DNA of 64,000 nt from NCBI GenBank assembly GCA_016182795.1, contig JACPFW010000025.1, positions 1-64,000 of the forward strand, in the 5' to 3' direction. Positions 7,313 to 16,101 of this stretch are shown here, piece by piece. The notes beneath the pieces were generated by a model, which ran no database searches, was not told where the DNA came from, and saw only the letters and a list, made by a program, of their open reading frames with translations. The translations under genes and the position numbers were made by a program. Source of the DNA: Gemmatimonadota bacterium (GTDB lineage: Bacteria; Gemmatimonadota; Gemmatimonadetes; Gemmatimonadales; Gemmatimonadaceae). Positions within the stretch are counted from its first letter, which is position 1, and the number at the start of each line of letters is the position of its first letter.

Positions 7313-10300
7313 GGTCGCACCGTTTCCACTGTGGCTTTCCGCTCCAGCGAGCCCCACCCGACCGACCGGCCGCGAATGGCCGCCACGAACGAACGGACCA
7401 CCACCCAGTACATGACCTGACGATACGCAAAGCGCTGCAGCACCGTCAGCCACGTCAACGAGTGCTCTTCGTCGGGCTCCATCGCAAAGGCGATGACCGC
7501 GCCAAGCCAGTCGGTGACGAGGAAGATGGCGTAGAAGATGAGAATCTGTCCGAGATCGACGAGCGCGTACGATTCGCCGAACGACTGCCACGTGAGCCAG
7601 ACGCTCGCCAAGCCATACACGAACAGCAGGTCAGCGAGCGGCGACAGGGCGGTGAGAATGAGCTGGAAGAGCCACGTGTTGGGGAGGGCAACCATCCCCA
7701 GCGTGCCGTAGCGCGGGTGCAGCAGCGCATCGCGATGCTTCCACGCGCACTGCAGCGTGCCAAACGACCAGCGGAAGCGCTGGCGCGCGAGGCCGCGCAG
7801 CGTGTCGGGCGCCTCGGTCCACGCCACGGCGCGTTCGGCGTACGCAACCGAATACCCGGCGCGGTGCACGGCGATGGTGAGGTCCTGGTCCTCGGCGAGC
7901 GTTTCGCCGCGGAAGCCGCCGACTGACTGCACGACGCTCTTGCGCCATCCGCCAACCGCGCCGGGGACCACGGTGATGCAGTCGAGCAGGGCAAAGGCTC
8001 GGCGGTCGAGGTTTTGGCTCGTCACGTACTCGAGTGCTTGCCAGCGCGTGACGAGGTTGAGCCGGTTGCCGACCTTGGCGTTGCCGGCCACCGCGCCGAC
8101 GGCGGGATTCTCGAGCGGCGCGACGAGTTCGGCGACCGTCTGCGGTTCAAACTGGGTGTCGGCGTCGAGGCAGATGACGATGTCGGCGGACGCGCGCGCG
8201 ATGCCGAAGTTGAGCGCGCTCGCCTTGCCGCCGTTGGGCTTGGTGTAGACGGCGACGCGGGGATGGCCCTCGAACGCGCGGCGGGCCACCGCGTACGTGT
8301 CGTCGGGTGAGCCATCGTCGACGACCACCACATCGAGCGCGCCGTCGTAGCGCTGCGCGAGCAGCGACCGGACCGTACGCTCGATAACCTTGGCTTCACG
8401 GAAGGCGGGAACGATGACCGTCACCGCGGGCGTGAAGTGCGGCGCCGGCGCCGCGGCGCCGCGGGCGCGCTGAATGGCGGCGAGCACCAGAATGAACAGC
8501 AGGCGGCCAACGCCGAGCACGACCGCGACGAAGAAGAGCCAATAGAGCGTCCAGTCGAGGGCGCCGATGGTGCCAAAGGCGAGCAGGTCCACCGAGCGTT
8601 CCACCGACGAGCGCGCAGGGAGGGGCGGCATGGCCTCGTCGCGCGTGACGCCGGCAAGGTCGGAGACGAGCACCAGCGTGTCGCCGTGCGCCTTGAGCGA
8701 GTCGATGACGGGGCCAAGCGCCGCGACCGTCGCCGAGCGATCGCCGCCGCCGTCGTGCATCAGCACGATGTTGTTGCCTTCGCGCCGCTTGCGCAGCGTC
8801 TCGGCGATGATGAGCGCGGGGTCGCGCAGGCGCCAGTCTTCGGAGTCGATGCGCACGCCCACCGAGACGTAACCGAGGCGCGTGGCCATCGCCACGGGAT
8901 CGAGTTCGTCGGCGGTGGTCGGTTCGGCGTCGCCGAAATACGGCGGGCGAAAGAGCGCGGTGCGGCGGCCGAGCAGCGTCTCGATGAGCCGCTCGGTGGC
9001 GACGAGTTCGAGCCGCCCGACCCACGGCGCGGTGAGCGAAAGGTTGCGATGCGTGTACGTGTGATTGCCGATCTCGTGCCCTTCGCGATAGATGCGCCGC
9101 AGGAGGCCAGGGCGATTGTCGGCGTCGCGGCCGACCACAAAGAACGTCGCCGGCACGCCGCGACTGCGGAGCGTGTCAAGAATGGCGGGCGTCCATCGCG
9201 CGTCGGGGCCGTCGTCGAACGTCAGCGCCACCTTGCCCTCGGCCTCGCCGAACCGCTCAATCACCCACGGCGATGGGAGCGTCGTGAGCGACTCGGCGAC
9301 AATCAGCCGGCGACGGTCATCCAGCTGCACGGTGCGCGCGCCGCCAGTGGGCGGGAGGCGCAAGCGGAGGAGTTCGCCGTTTCCCTGGAACTCCACCTGA
9401 TATCCGGGGGGAATGTGCTGGATGTCGCTCGGCGACGGCGCGGTGGCACGGCGTTCGAGCAGCGACCAGAGCGAGGGATCTTCGGCGCCGAGCCGCCAGA
9501 GCGCCGCGCCGGCCGTGTGCAGGCGCGCGGCGGTGCCGAGGTCGTTCCACCCCGTCGCCGCGTCGAGGAACCAGGCGACGTGACTCGTGCTGTCGGGATC
9601 GTCCCACACCACGTACGGGTTGAGCGTCACAGAGTCGAACTGCACGCTGGTGTGGCGTTCCCGCACCGCGCTGATCATTTCCTGATACGTGACGGCGTGG
9701 CCGTGGATCTTGCCGCCGGCGTCGTTCCAGTCGTAGCCGAACGCGCCGAGCGCGAGTATGGACTTGGCCGGACCGACGGCGGCGGTGAGCGCTTCGGCGT
9801 TGCGGTCGTACCACGATTGACTGGCCACCGGACCCGGATCGCCGCGCCCGAAGTGCTCGTCGTAGAGCATCAGGAAGACGTAGTCGCACGGCGCGGCCAC
9901 GGCGTGGGCGGTGGCGGAATCGACCCCGGCGGCAATGGTCGTCGTCACGAGCCGGCGCGCAGGGGAGAGCGCGGCGCGCAGATCGCGCAGAAAGCGCACC
10001 CAGTCATCGACGAGGTCGTCGGGGACCTCCTCAAAGTCGATCGTCACGCCCGCCAGTCCGTAGCGCTCCGCCGCCGCGGTCAGCTGGGCGATGGCGTGAC
10101 GGCGGGCGGCCGGGTGGGTGAGGAGGCGGCGCAGGCCGGCGGTGGAGAAGACGCCCGAGTGCGAGTCGTAGTTGCTGACCATGGCCAGGATGCGCGGCCG
10201 CTGGTCGGCGGGGAGCACGCCATTGGCGAAGAGAACGCGCGGATCGATGTCGAAGCGGAGCGAGTCGCCGCGGTCGGCGACGAAGATCCATTCGCTCACC

Positions 10301-10749
10301 ACCCAGTCGAGTTCGGCGGCGTGCGCGCGGTAGGCGGCGAAGGAGTTGTCGTCCCACTTCACGTTGAAGCCAACGACGAGCGGCGGGCGCACCGGGTTGG
10401 CGGCGGCGGGCGCGGCGACGCGCGCCTCGCGCGTCCGATTGCGCGCCACGGGGAGATGCTCGGGGCGGTCGGCGCGCGGGGCCGGCTGCAGCGCGAGGGC
10501 GGCCATCAACCGACGCCGCGCGGCGAGGCGCGCGCGCTCGGAGCGGGTGGAGGTAAAGCCGGATCGCGCGGCGCTCCCCACCGCCCGCTGCGAGTCGCGC
10601 ATCGCGGGGAGCAGGGGCGGGATGATGATGCTCGTAACGAGGCCGAGCGCCAGCAGCGACGAGACGACGCCGAGACCGACGGCGAACGTGCGCACGCGAC
10701 GCCATCGGCGACCGGAGGGATCGATGAAAACGGGGCGATCGGCTGTCAC
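7309..10749 (-). CDS. Trifunctional exopolysaccharide protein: GH18-like + polysaccharide deacetylase (NodB) + glycosyltransferase 2
   Basis: About 1146 residues. After one N-terminal membrane helix (residues about 18-45) comes a GH18-like domain starting near V-G-F-N-V-K-W-D (about 124) with the catalytic strand I-D-F-E-E-V (about 238). A NodB deacetylase domain follows, with T-F-D-D-G-P near 510 and H-T-Y-T-H for metal binding. A family 2 glycosyltransferase domain starts near 775 (V-I-V-P-A-F-R-E, later V-V-D-D-G-S and the Q-R-F-R-W motif near 991) and ends in several membrane helices. GT2 domains of this type make beta-linked polymers such as N-acetylglucosamine chains, and the deacetylase modifies them. 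The GTG start at 10749 is tentative: the frame is open to 10902, but that extension is encoded by palindromic repeat C. mprF overlaps the 3' end by 4 bases. Confidence 0.85.
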   Translation of the reverse strand: MTADRPVFIDPSGRRWRRVRTFAVGLGVVSSLLALGLVTSIIIPPLLPAMRDSQRAVGSAARSGFTSTRSERARLAARRRLMAALALQPAPRADRPEHLPVARNRTREARVAAPAAANPVRPPLVVGFNVKWDDNSFAAYRAHAAELDWVVSEWIFVADRGDSLRFDIDPRVLFANGVLPADQRPRILAMVSNYDSHSGVFSTAGLRRLLTHPAARRHAIAQLTAAAERYGLAGVTIDFEEVPDDLVDDWVRFLRDLRAALSPARRLVTTTIAAGVDSATAHAVAAPCDYVFLMLYDEHFGRGDPGPVASQSWYDRNAEALTAAVGPAKSILALGAFGYDWNDAGGKIHGHAVTYQEMISAVRERHTSVQFDSVTLNPYVVWDDPDSTSHVAWFLDAATGWNDLGTAARLHTAGAALWRLGAEDPSLWSLLERRATAPSPSDIQHIPPGYQVEFQGNGELLRLRLPPTGGARTVQLDDRRRLIVAESLTTLPSPWVIERFGEAEGKVALTFDDGPDARWTPAILDTLRSRGVPATFFVVGRDADNRPGLLRRIYREGHEIGNHTYTHRNLSLTAPWVGRLELVATERLIETLLGRRTALFRPPYFGDAEPTTADELDPVAMATRLGYVSVGVRIDSEDWRLRDPALIIAETLRKRREGNNIVLMHDGGGDRSATVAALGPVIDSLKAHGDTLVLVSDLAGVTRDEAMPPLPARSSVERSVDLLAFGTIGALDWTLYWLFFVAVVLGVGRLLFILVLAAIQRARGAAAPAPHFTPAVTVIVPAFREAKVIERTVRSLLAQRYDGALDVVVVDDGSPDDTYAVARRAFEGHPRVAVYTKPNGGKASALNFGIARASADIVICLDADTQFEPQTVAELVAPLENPAVGAVAGNAKVGNRLNLVTRWQALEYVTSQNLDRRAFALLDCITVVPGAVGGWRKSVVQSVGGFRGETLAEDQDLTIAVHRAGYSVAYAERAVAWTEAPDTLRGLARQRFRWSFGTLQCAWKHRDALLHPRYGTLGMVALPNTWLFQLILTALSPLADLLFVYGLASVWLTWQSFGESYALVDLGQILIFYAIFLVTDWLGAVIAFAMEPDEEHSLTWLTVLQRFAYRQVMYWVVVRSFVAAIRGRSVGWGSLERKATVETVRP

Positions 10750-10775
10750 ACAGGAGGGACGGAGGAACCGGATTA

Positions 10776-10934
10776 CGGAACGGGGAGGGGGACCGGGACT
10801 CGGCGAGGGGCGAGGGGAGGGGTGAAGGGGGACGCGAGCGCGGCGGTACCGGCTCACCCCTCTAAACCTGCAGGCGCCGACTCGTTCCGCGTCCCGTCCC
10901 ACCTGGCCGAGTCCCGGCCCCCCTCCTCGTTCCG
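10776..10934. repeat. Palindromic intergenic repeat, copy C (GGCCGGGACT subtype, longest)
   Basis: The left arm CGGAACGGGGAGGGGGACCG continues GGACTCGGCGAGG; the right arm reads GGCCGAGTCCCGGCCCCCTC and ends CTCGTTCCG. The arms are complementary over about 33 bases. It lies between divergent genes, so it cannot serve as a terminator for either, and it overlaps the open upstream extension of the minus-strand enzyme gene. Confidence 0.88.
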
Positions 10935-10954
10935 TCTCCCGTCCACCTCGCTCC

Positions 10955-10984
10955 TTGCTTATAACCCTTACTGTCGCCTATGTT
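10955..10984 (+). promoter_or_regulatory. Possible promoter for rpsU-yqeY
   Basis: TTGCTT at 10955 is followed after 18 bases by TATGTT at 10979-10984 in a noticeably AT-rich patch, about 60 bases upstream of rpsU. Confidence 0.4.
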
Positions 10985-11044
10985 TATAGGCTGTCACCAA
11001 GTCCTTGTCAGGCGCGCAATCGCCACGAAGGGGGGAGATCGTAA

Positions 11045-11233
11045 TTGTCGGAAGTCATCATCCATGACGATGAAAACTTCGAGCGGGCGCTCAAGCGCTT
11101 CAAGAAGAAGTGCGAGAAGGCCGGAATCTTGTCGGACCTGCGCAAGCATCGTCACTATGAAAAGCCGAGCGAACGCCGCAAGCGCAAGATGAACGCGGCG
11201 ATGCGCAAGAATCGTCGCACGCGCTCCGGCTAG
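11045..11233 (+). CDS. rpsU: 30S ribosomal protein bS21
   Basis: A 62-residue basic protein with the family pattern: an acidic start containing [13 protein letters not shown], then a Lys/Arg-rich helix with [11 protein letters not shown]. bS21 joins the 30S platform near the 3' end of 16S rRNA and helps initiation. The start is a TTG at 11045 supported by a strong purine-rich ribosome-binding site (AGGGGGGAG, 11030-11038); no ATG is available. yqeY starts on the base after the stop, a frequent pairing in bacteria. Confidence 0.95.
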   Translation: MSEVIIHDDENFERALKRFKKKCEKAGILSDLRKHRHYEKPSERRKRKMNAAMRKNRRTRSG

Positions 11234-11677
11234 ATGCCCGCCCTGCAGGATCGCCTCGCCGCGGAGCTGACCGCCGCGCGCAAGGCCCAGGACAAAGCGC
11301 TTACGCTGCTCCTGGGAACGATCATTGCCGATACACGGAACCGCGAGATCGAACTCAAGCGTCCGCTCACCGATGACGATGTCATCGAGGTGCTGCGCAA
11401 GGGCGTGAAGAAGCGGAAGGAATCCGTGACGGCATACGAGCAGGCGGGACGCACGGAACTCGCGGCCGCGGAAGCTGCGGAAGTGGTGGCGCTGGAGCGC
11501 TACCTCCCCGCGATGGCCAGCGAAGATGAAGTGCGCGACGCTGTCCGAGCGGCCGTCGCCGCCGGCGCCACGAGCGTCGGGCCGGTGATGGGCGCGGTGA
11601 TGCCCCGGTTCAAGGGGCGTGCTGATGGAGGCATGATCAACCGCGTGGTGCGCGAGGAGCTCGGCAAGGCGGAGTGA
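11234..11677 (+). CDS. yqeY: GatB/YqeY domain protein
   Basis: 147 residues, matching the YqeY family, which resembles the tRNA-tail domain of the GatB amidotransferase subunit. Typical features are the N-terminal R-L-A-A-E-L-T-A-A-R-K-A-Q-D helix, the A-Y-E-Q-A-G-R motif in the middle and the C-terminal G-R-A-D-G-G-M-I-N-R-V-V-R-E-E-L. It follows rpsU without a gap and was probably a companion gene to translation functions, but its biochemical role is not established. mutS2 reading overlaps its stop, yet a terminator-like hairpin 28 bases downstream suggests transcription often ends here. Confidence 0.88.
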   Translation: MPALQDRLAAELTAARKAQDKALTLLLGTIIADTRNREIELKRPLTDDDVIEVLRKGVKKRKESVTAYEQAGRTELAAAEAAEVVALERYLPAMASEDEVRDAVRAAVAAGATSVGPVMGAVMPRFKGRADGGMINRVVREELGKAE

Positions 11678-14166
11678 CACCCCCCAACGTGTTTCCCGAA
11701 CAAGCCCGAACAGGCGATCACGATCGCCCGGTCGGGTTTTTTCGCACCCATGCGCTGACCGTCCTCGAGTTCCCGCGCGTGCTCGACGTCGTGGCCGGCT
11801 ACGCCCACTCGTCACTCGGCGCCGCGCGCGTGCGTGCGCTGGCGCCGTCGCTCGATCTCGACTGGGTGCGGCGTGAGCACGCGCGGGTGGAGGCGATGCG
11901 CACGCTGGTGAGTTCGGAGGAAGGGTGGCAGGGGGAAGCGGTGCCCGACCTCGGCGCCGCGCTCGCGCGGCTCCGCGTGGCGGGGACCGTGCTCGACGGA
12001 CTGTCGCTGCGCGATGCGGGGCGCCTGCTGGGTTCGGCGCGGCGCACGCGCGACGCCATCTACGCCGACCACGTGAGCCCGATGACGCGCGCTCTGTTGG
12101 TGGAGTACGCCGACGTGATGGCGCGCGACGCCGAACTCGAGCGGCGCCTGGAGAAGGCGCTCGACGACGATGGCTCGGTGCGCGACGACGCGTCGTCGGC
12201 CCTGCGGCGCATCCGCCGCGAGATGGCCGGCGCCGAGGGCGAACTGGTGCGGCTGCTGGAGCGTCTAATGGCCAAGCTCGAGCCGCATCACCAGGTGAGC
12301 GACGCGTCGGTAACGATCCGCAACGGGCGCTACGTGATTCCCGTGCGGCGCGAGGGGGCCAAACAGGCGGGCGGCATCGTGCACGACACCAGCGCCAGCG
12401 GCGCCACGGTGTTCATCGAGCCGCCGGCGGCCGTGGAAGCGGGGAACCGCATTCGGGAGCTGGCCATCGAGGAGCAGCGCGAGATCGAGCGCATCCTGCG
12501 CGAACTCTCGGACGCGCTCCGCCCGCACCACGCGGCGCTCGAACTCTCGCTCGAGGCGCTGATCGCGCTCGACGCGCTGGCGGCGCGCGCCCGGTACGCG
12601 CTGGCGGCGCGGTGCACGCCCGCCCCGCTTGGCGCGCCGGCCGACGGCTTTGCGATTCGCAACGGACGCCATCCGCTGCTCCTCGCGCGCGGCGCCGACG
12701 TGGTGCCGTTTGATCTCGAGATGCTCCCTGGCGAACGCACGCTGCTGGTCTCGGGGCCGAACACGGGGGGCAAGACAGTGCTGCTCAAAGCGCTCGCCCT
12801 GCTGTCGCTGATGGCGCAGAGCGGTGTGCCGTCGCCGGTGGGGCCCGAGAGCCGGCTGGCGGCGTTCGACGGCGTCTTTGCCGACATCGGCGACGAGCAG
12901 AGCATCGAGGCGTCGCTCTCGACGTTCAGCGCGCACCTCAAGAACCTGATCGAGATCGTGAAGGACGCCACGGCCGACTCGCTGGTGCTCGTCGACGAGC
13001 TGGGCTCGGGGACGGATCCGCTGGAAGGAGCGGCCCTGGGCGGCGCGATTCTCGAGTCGCTCACGTCGCGCGGCACGCTGACCATTGCCACGACGCACCT
13101 GGGCGCGCTCAAGGAGCTGGCGCAGGAAGTGCCGGGCGTGGTGAACGCGTCGCTGCAGTTCGACGCCGTCGCGCTGGCGCCGACGTACCGGCTGATCAAG
13201 GGCATCCCGGGACGCTCGTACGGGCTGAGCATCGCGCGCCGGCTCGACATGCCGGCCGAAGTGATTGCGCGGGCCGAAGAGCGCGTGCCGACGGCGGAAC
13301 GCGATGTGCATCGCCTGCTCGAGGTGCTCGAGGTGCGTGACCGCGAGAGCGCCACGCTGCGGGCGCAGCTCGACGCCGACACCGAGGACGTGCACGAGCG
13401 CGGACGCCGGCTTGCCGAACGCGAGGCGGCGGTACGGCAGAAGGAGCGCGAACTCGAAAAGGCGGCGCGCCACGACGCGCGGCGCTACCTGCTCGACGCG
13501 CGCAGCGACCTGGAGAAGATGATTGCGTCGCTTAAGGATGCGGGGGCGGCGGGGCTCGACGCGGCGGCCGCGGCGGCGCGTCGCGGACTGGAGCAGCGCG
13601 CGGCACAGGAGCGCGAGGCACTGGCCGGCCTCGACGCGCAAGACGAAGTCGACGCCAAGGCCGCCGCGGAAGCGCGCCAGCGTGACGCGCGCGCCCGGGG
13701 GGTGCGTGACGACCGGCCGCTCGCCGCTGGCGACACCGTGGCGGTCTCGACGCTCGGCGGCAAGGCGGGCAAGCTGCTGGAAGTGCGCGGCGCCGAGGCG
13801 CTGGTGAATGTCGGCGCCCTCAAGCTCACGGTGCCGCTGGCGTCGCTGACGCGCATTTCGGCGCGCGCCCTGCGCGACCGCGAGACGGCGGTGGCATACA
13901 TTGGAGATATTCCCGAGGTGCACGTCCAGCACGAAGTGGACGTGCGCGGGATGCGTATTGGCGAGGTGGAGGATGCGGTGCTGCAGGCCATCGACGGCGC
14001 GCTGCGCGCCGATCTGGCCGAGTTGCGCATCATCCACGGCAAGGGAACGGGTGCCCTGCGCGAGAAGGTGGGGCACATGCTGATGGACGACCCGCGTGTG
14101 AAGGGGTACCGGCTGGGCGCGTGGAACGAGGGAGGGGCCGGGGTGACGGTCGTGCAGCTGCGATGA
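11674..14166 (+). CDS. mutS2: Endonuclease MutS2
   Basis: Up to 830 residues. MutS-like core and clamp helices lead to an ABC-type ATPase with Walker A S-G-P-N-T-G-G-K-T (about 360) and Walker B L-V-D-E-L-G-S-G-T-D-P. A long coiled coil follows (about 530-680), then a C-terminal Smr nuclease domain (about 750-830, with D-V-R-G-M-R and I-H-G-K-G-T-G-A-L). MutS2 acts on recombination intermediates and, in some bacteria, on collided ribosomes through its Smr domain; it is not a mismatch repair protein. Family N-termini resemble T-V-L-E-F-P-R-V-L-D, which begins about 28 codons after the GTG at 11674. GTG codons at 11674 and 11689 are in frame, but neither has a clear ribosome-binding site and a terminator lies between them and the conserved start. 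The 3' end overlaps dnaG by 4 bases. Confidence 0.92.
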   Translation: MTPPNVFPEQARTGDHDRPVGFFRTHALTVLEFPRVLDVVAGYAHSSLGAARVRALAPSLDLDWVRREHARVEAMRTLVSSEEGWQGEAVPDLGAALARLRVAGTVLDGLSLRDAGRLLGSARRTRDAIYADHVSPMTRALLVEYADVMARDAELERRLEKALDDDGSVRDDASSALRRIRREMAGAEGELVRLLERLMAKLEPHHQVSDASVTIRNGRYVIPVRREGAKQAGGIVHDTSASGATVFIEPPAAVEAGNRIRELAIEEQREIERILRELSDALRPHHAALELSLEALIALDALAARARYALAARCTPAPLGAPADGFAIRNGRHPLLLARGADVVPFDLEMLPGERTLLVSGPNTGGKTVLLKALALLSLMAQSGVPSPVGPESRLAAFDGVFADIGDEQSIEASLSTFSAHLKNLIEIVKDATADSLVLVDELGSGTDPLEGAALGGAILESLTSRGTLTIATTHLGALKELAQEVPGVVNASLQFDAVALAPTYRLIKGIPGRSYGLSIARRLDMPAEVIARAEERVPTAERDVHRLLEVLEVRDRESATLRAQLDADTEDVHERGRRLAEREAAVRQKERELEKAARHDARRYLLDARSDLEKMIASLKDAGAAGLDAAAAAARRGLEQRAAQEREALAGLDAQDEVDAKAAAEARQRDARARGVRDDRPLAAGDTVAVSTLGGKAGKLLEVRGAEALVNVGALKLTVPLASLTRISARALRDRETAVAYIGDIPEVHVQHEVDVRGMRIGEVEDAVLQAIDGALRADLAELRIIHGKGTGALREKVGHMLMDDPRVKGYRLGAWNEGGAGVTVVQLR
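11705..11742 (+). terminator. Rho-independent terminator after yqeY, inside the 5' end of the mutS2 frame
   Basis: CCCGAACAGGCGATC (11705-11719) pairs with GATCGCCCGGTCGGG (11722-11736) with two mismatches, and six T follow at 11737-11742. The structure lies within the open mutS2 frame if translation starts at 11674 or 11689. Confidence 0.7.
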
Positions 14167-16070
14167 TACCGGACGAGGATGTCGAACGAGTCCGCGAGGC
14201 GGCGGACATCGTGGCGATCATCAGCGAACACGTGCGCCTCAAGCGCGTGGGTTCGGTGTATCGGGGCCCGTGCCCGTTCCATCAGGGGACCAACAACAAT
14301 TTCTCGGTGATGCCCAAGGGCGGGTACACCTGCTTTGTGTGCGGCGAGAAGGGCAACGTCTTCACCTTCGTGCAGAAGCGCCTGGGCCTCACCTTTGCCG
14401 AAGCGGTGAAGTACGTCGGCGAGAAGGCCGGCATCGAGGTGCGTGAAATCTCCAAGCAGCGCGAGGGGCCCGATCCGCGCGAGCCGTTCTGGGAGATGAA
14501 TGCCACCTCGGCCGAGTGGTTCCGCGAACAGCTCTGGAACAGCGACCGCGGGGCGCCGGCGCGCGAGTATCTCGCGTCGCGCGGCATCAGCCGCGAGACG
14601 GCCGACCGATGGGAGCTGGGCTTCGCGCCGCGCGAGCTGGGCTTGCTGCGCGCGCACATGGCCAACCTCGGCTGGGAAGAAGAGCGATTGCTGCAGGCCG
14701 GGTTGCTGGTGAAGCGCGCGGAAGAAGAGGAGCTGCGGCCGCGGTTCCGCGATCGCCTGATGTTCGCGATTCTCGACGCCCAGTCGCGGCACACCGCCTT
14801 TGGCGGGCGCCTGCTGGGCCCCGGCGAGCCGAAGTATCTCAACAGCGCCGAGTCGGATGTCTTTCACAAGGGGCAGACGCTGTACGGTCTGCACTTCGCG
14901 CGCGGCGCGATGCGGCGCGAAGAACGCGCCATTCTGGTGGAAGGGTACTTTGACGTCGTGCGTCTGTCGGATGCCGGCGTGGAGCCGGTGGTGGCGCCGC
15001 TGGGGACGGCGCTCACGGAAGGGCAGGCGGAGCTGCTGCGCCGGCACGCCAAGACCGTGTTCATCGCCTACGACAGCGACGCCCCGGGGCAGAAGGCGAC
15101 GTTCCGCGCCGCCGACGCGCTGCTCGCGCAGGGCGTGGCCGTGCGTATCGTGACGATGCCCGATGGCGAAGATCCCGACACGTTTGTGCGCGCGCACGGA
15201 CGCGAGGGCATGGAACGCCTGATCAGCAGCGCGCTCGACGTGTTCGACCGCAAGGTGCAGCTGCTCGAGCGGGGCGGATGGTTTGCCGACCTACAGCGCA
15301 AGCGACGCGCGCTCGATTCGCTGCTGCCGACGATTCGCGCGGCCAAGGATCCGATCACGCGCGAGATGTACCTCGCACGCGCCGCCGAGGCGGCGAAGGT
15401 GGATCGCGGCGTGCTGGCGCGCGAACTCGACGCCGGCGTCGGCCGACGGGCGCGCCAGGCGACGCACGCGCCGGCGGCGCGGCGGCCGGTGGTGGAGGAA
15501 ATGGATGCACCGCCGGCGCCAGCACCGGCGCCGGTCGGACCGTACAAAAGCACGGTGGAGGCGTCGTCCTCGGAACGCGATCTGGTGCGGGTCATGCTGG
15601 TGCATCGCGCGCTGGCGGACGTCGTGATTGAAGGCGTGGGCCGGCTGAGCGAGGACGAGTCGGAACGGCCGGAGTGGCTTGCCGACGATGAGGATCAGTC
15701 GCGCGCGCCGGACGGGCTGCGCGATCCGGTGTTTCGGGCAATGTACGACGCGCTGCTCGAAGCGGAGAGCACGCTGCAGGGCGGCGAGCTGATCACTTGG
15801 CTGGCAGACCGTCTGGAGCCGTGGGCTGTGCAGCTTGCCGAAGAGATGCTGGGCACGGCGGAGAGCATGACGAATCCGCAGGCGATGGTCGAAGGCGCGC
15901 TGCGCCGCCTGCGGGAGCGGGCGATGCGCGATACGTTGGCCGAGCTGGACCGCGTGACTCCCCTGGCGGCTGGGGAGCAGAAGGATCGGCTGATTGCCGA
16001 GAAGCAACGGTTGCACAATGAACTGCGCCACATGGGCGCGACAGGCTGGAAGGGCTATCGGCGCCCCTGA
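14163..16070 (+). CDS. dnaG: DNA primase
   Basis: 635 residues. The N-terminal CHC2 zinc domain is seen as C-P-F-H near residue 38 and C-F-V-C-G-E-K-G-N about 24 residues on. The catalytic core includes E-G-Y-F-D-V-V-R-L and the Toprim acidic motif Y-D-S-D-A-P-G-Q-K-A. A Pro/Ala-rich linker (about 435-460) precedes the C-terminal helicase-binding domain. DnaG makes RNA primers at the replication fork with DnaB. The ATG at 14163 overlaps the mutS2 stop (ATGA), and the residues after it (I-P-D-E-D-V-E-R-V-R-E) match the usual DnaG beginning; a start at 14121 would add a non-family Arg-rich tail. The stop codon lies in the left arm of a small hairpin (16064-16088) next to the following gene's ribosome-binding site. 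Confidence 0.95.
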   Translation: MIPDEDVERVREAADIVAIISEHVRLKRVGSVYRGPCPFHQGTNNNFSVMPKGGYTCFVCGEKGNVFTFVQKRLGLTFAEAVKYVGEKAGIEVREISKQREGPDPREPFWEMNATSAEWFREQLWNSDRGAPAREYLASRGISRETADRWELGFAPRELGLLRAHMANLGWEEERLLQAGLLVKRAEEEELRPRFRDRLMFAILDAQSRHTAFGGRLLGPGEPKYLNSAESDVFHKGQTLYGLHFARGAMRREERAILVEGYFDVVRLSDAGVEPVVAPLGTALTEGQAELLRRHAKTVFIAYDSDAPGQKATFRAADALLAQGVAVRIVTMPDGEDPDTFVRAHGREGMERLISSALDVFDRKVQLLERGGWFADLQRKRRALDSLLPTIRAAKDPITREMYLARAAEAAKVDRGVLARELDAGVGRRARQATHAPAARRPVVEEMDAPPAPAPAPVGPYKSTVEASSSERDLVRVMLVHRALADVVIEGVGRLSEDESERPEWLADDEDQSRAPDGLRDPVFRAMYDALLEAESTLQGGELITWLADRLEPWAVQLAEEMLGTAESMTNPQAMVEGALRRLRERAMRDTLAELDRVTPLAAGEQKDRLIAEKQRLHNELRHMGATGWKGYRRP

Positions 16071-16101
16071 GCGCCGCGATTTCAGGGGGAGGAGAGCATC
16101 C

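Noticed and set aside
7313-7591. N-terminal extension of MprF
   Set aside because: Those 93 codons lie inside the upstream enzyme gene; the ATGA overlap and membrane helix start at 7312.
8437-10989. Very long plus-strand open frame (850 codons)
   Set aside because: Lies wholly antisense to the conserved GH18/NodB/GT2 gene, has an Arg/Gly-rich composition typical of high-GC shadow frames and no start signal.
12265-14076. 603-codon minus-strand frame over mutS2
   Set aside because: Antisense shadow of a conserved gene with no motif and no ribosome-binding site.
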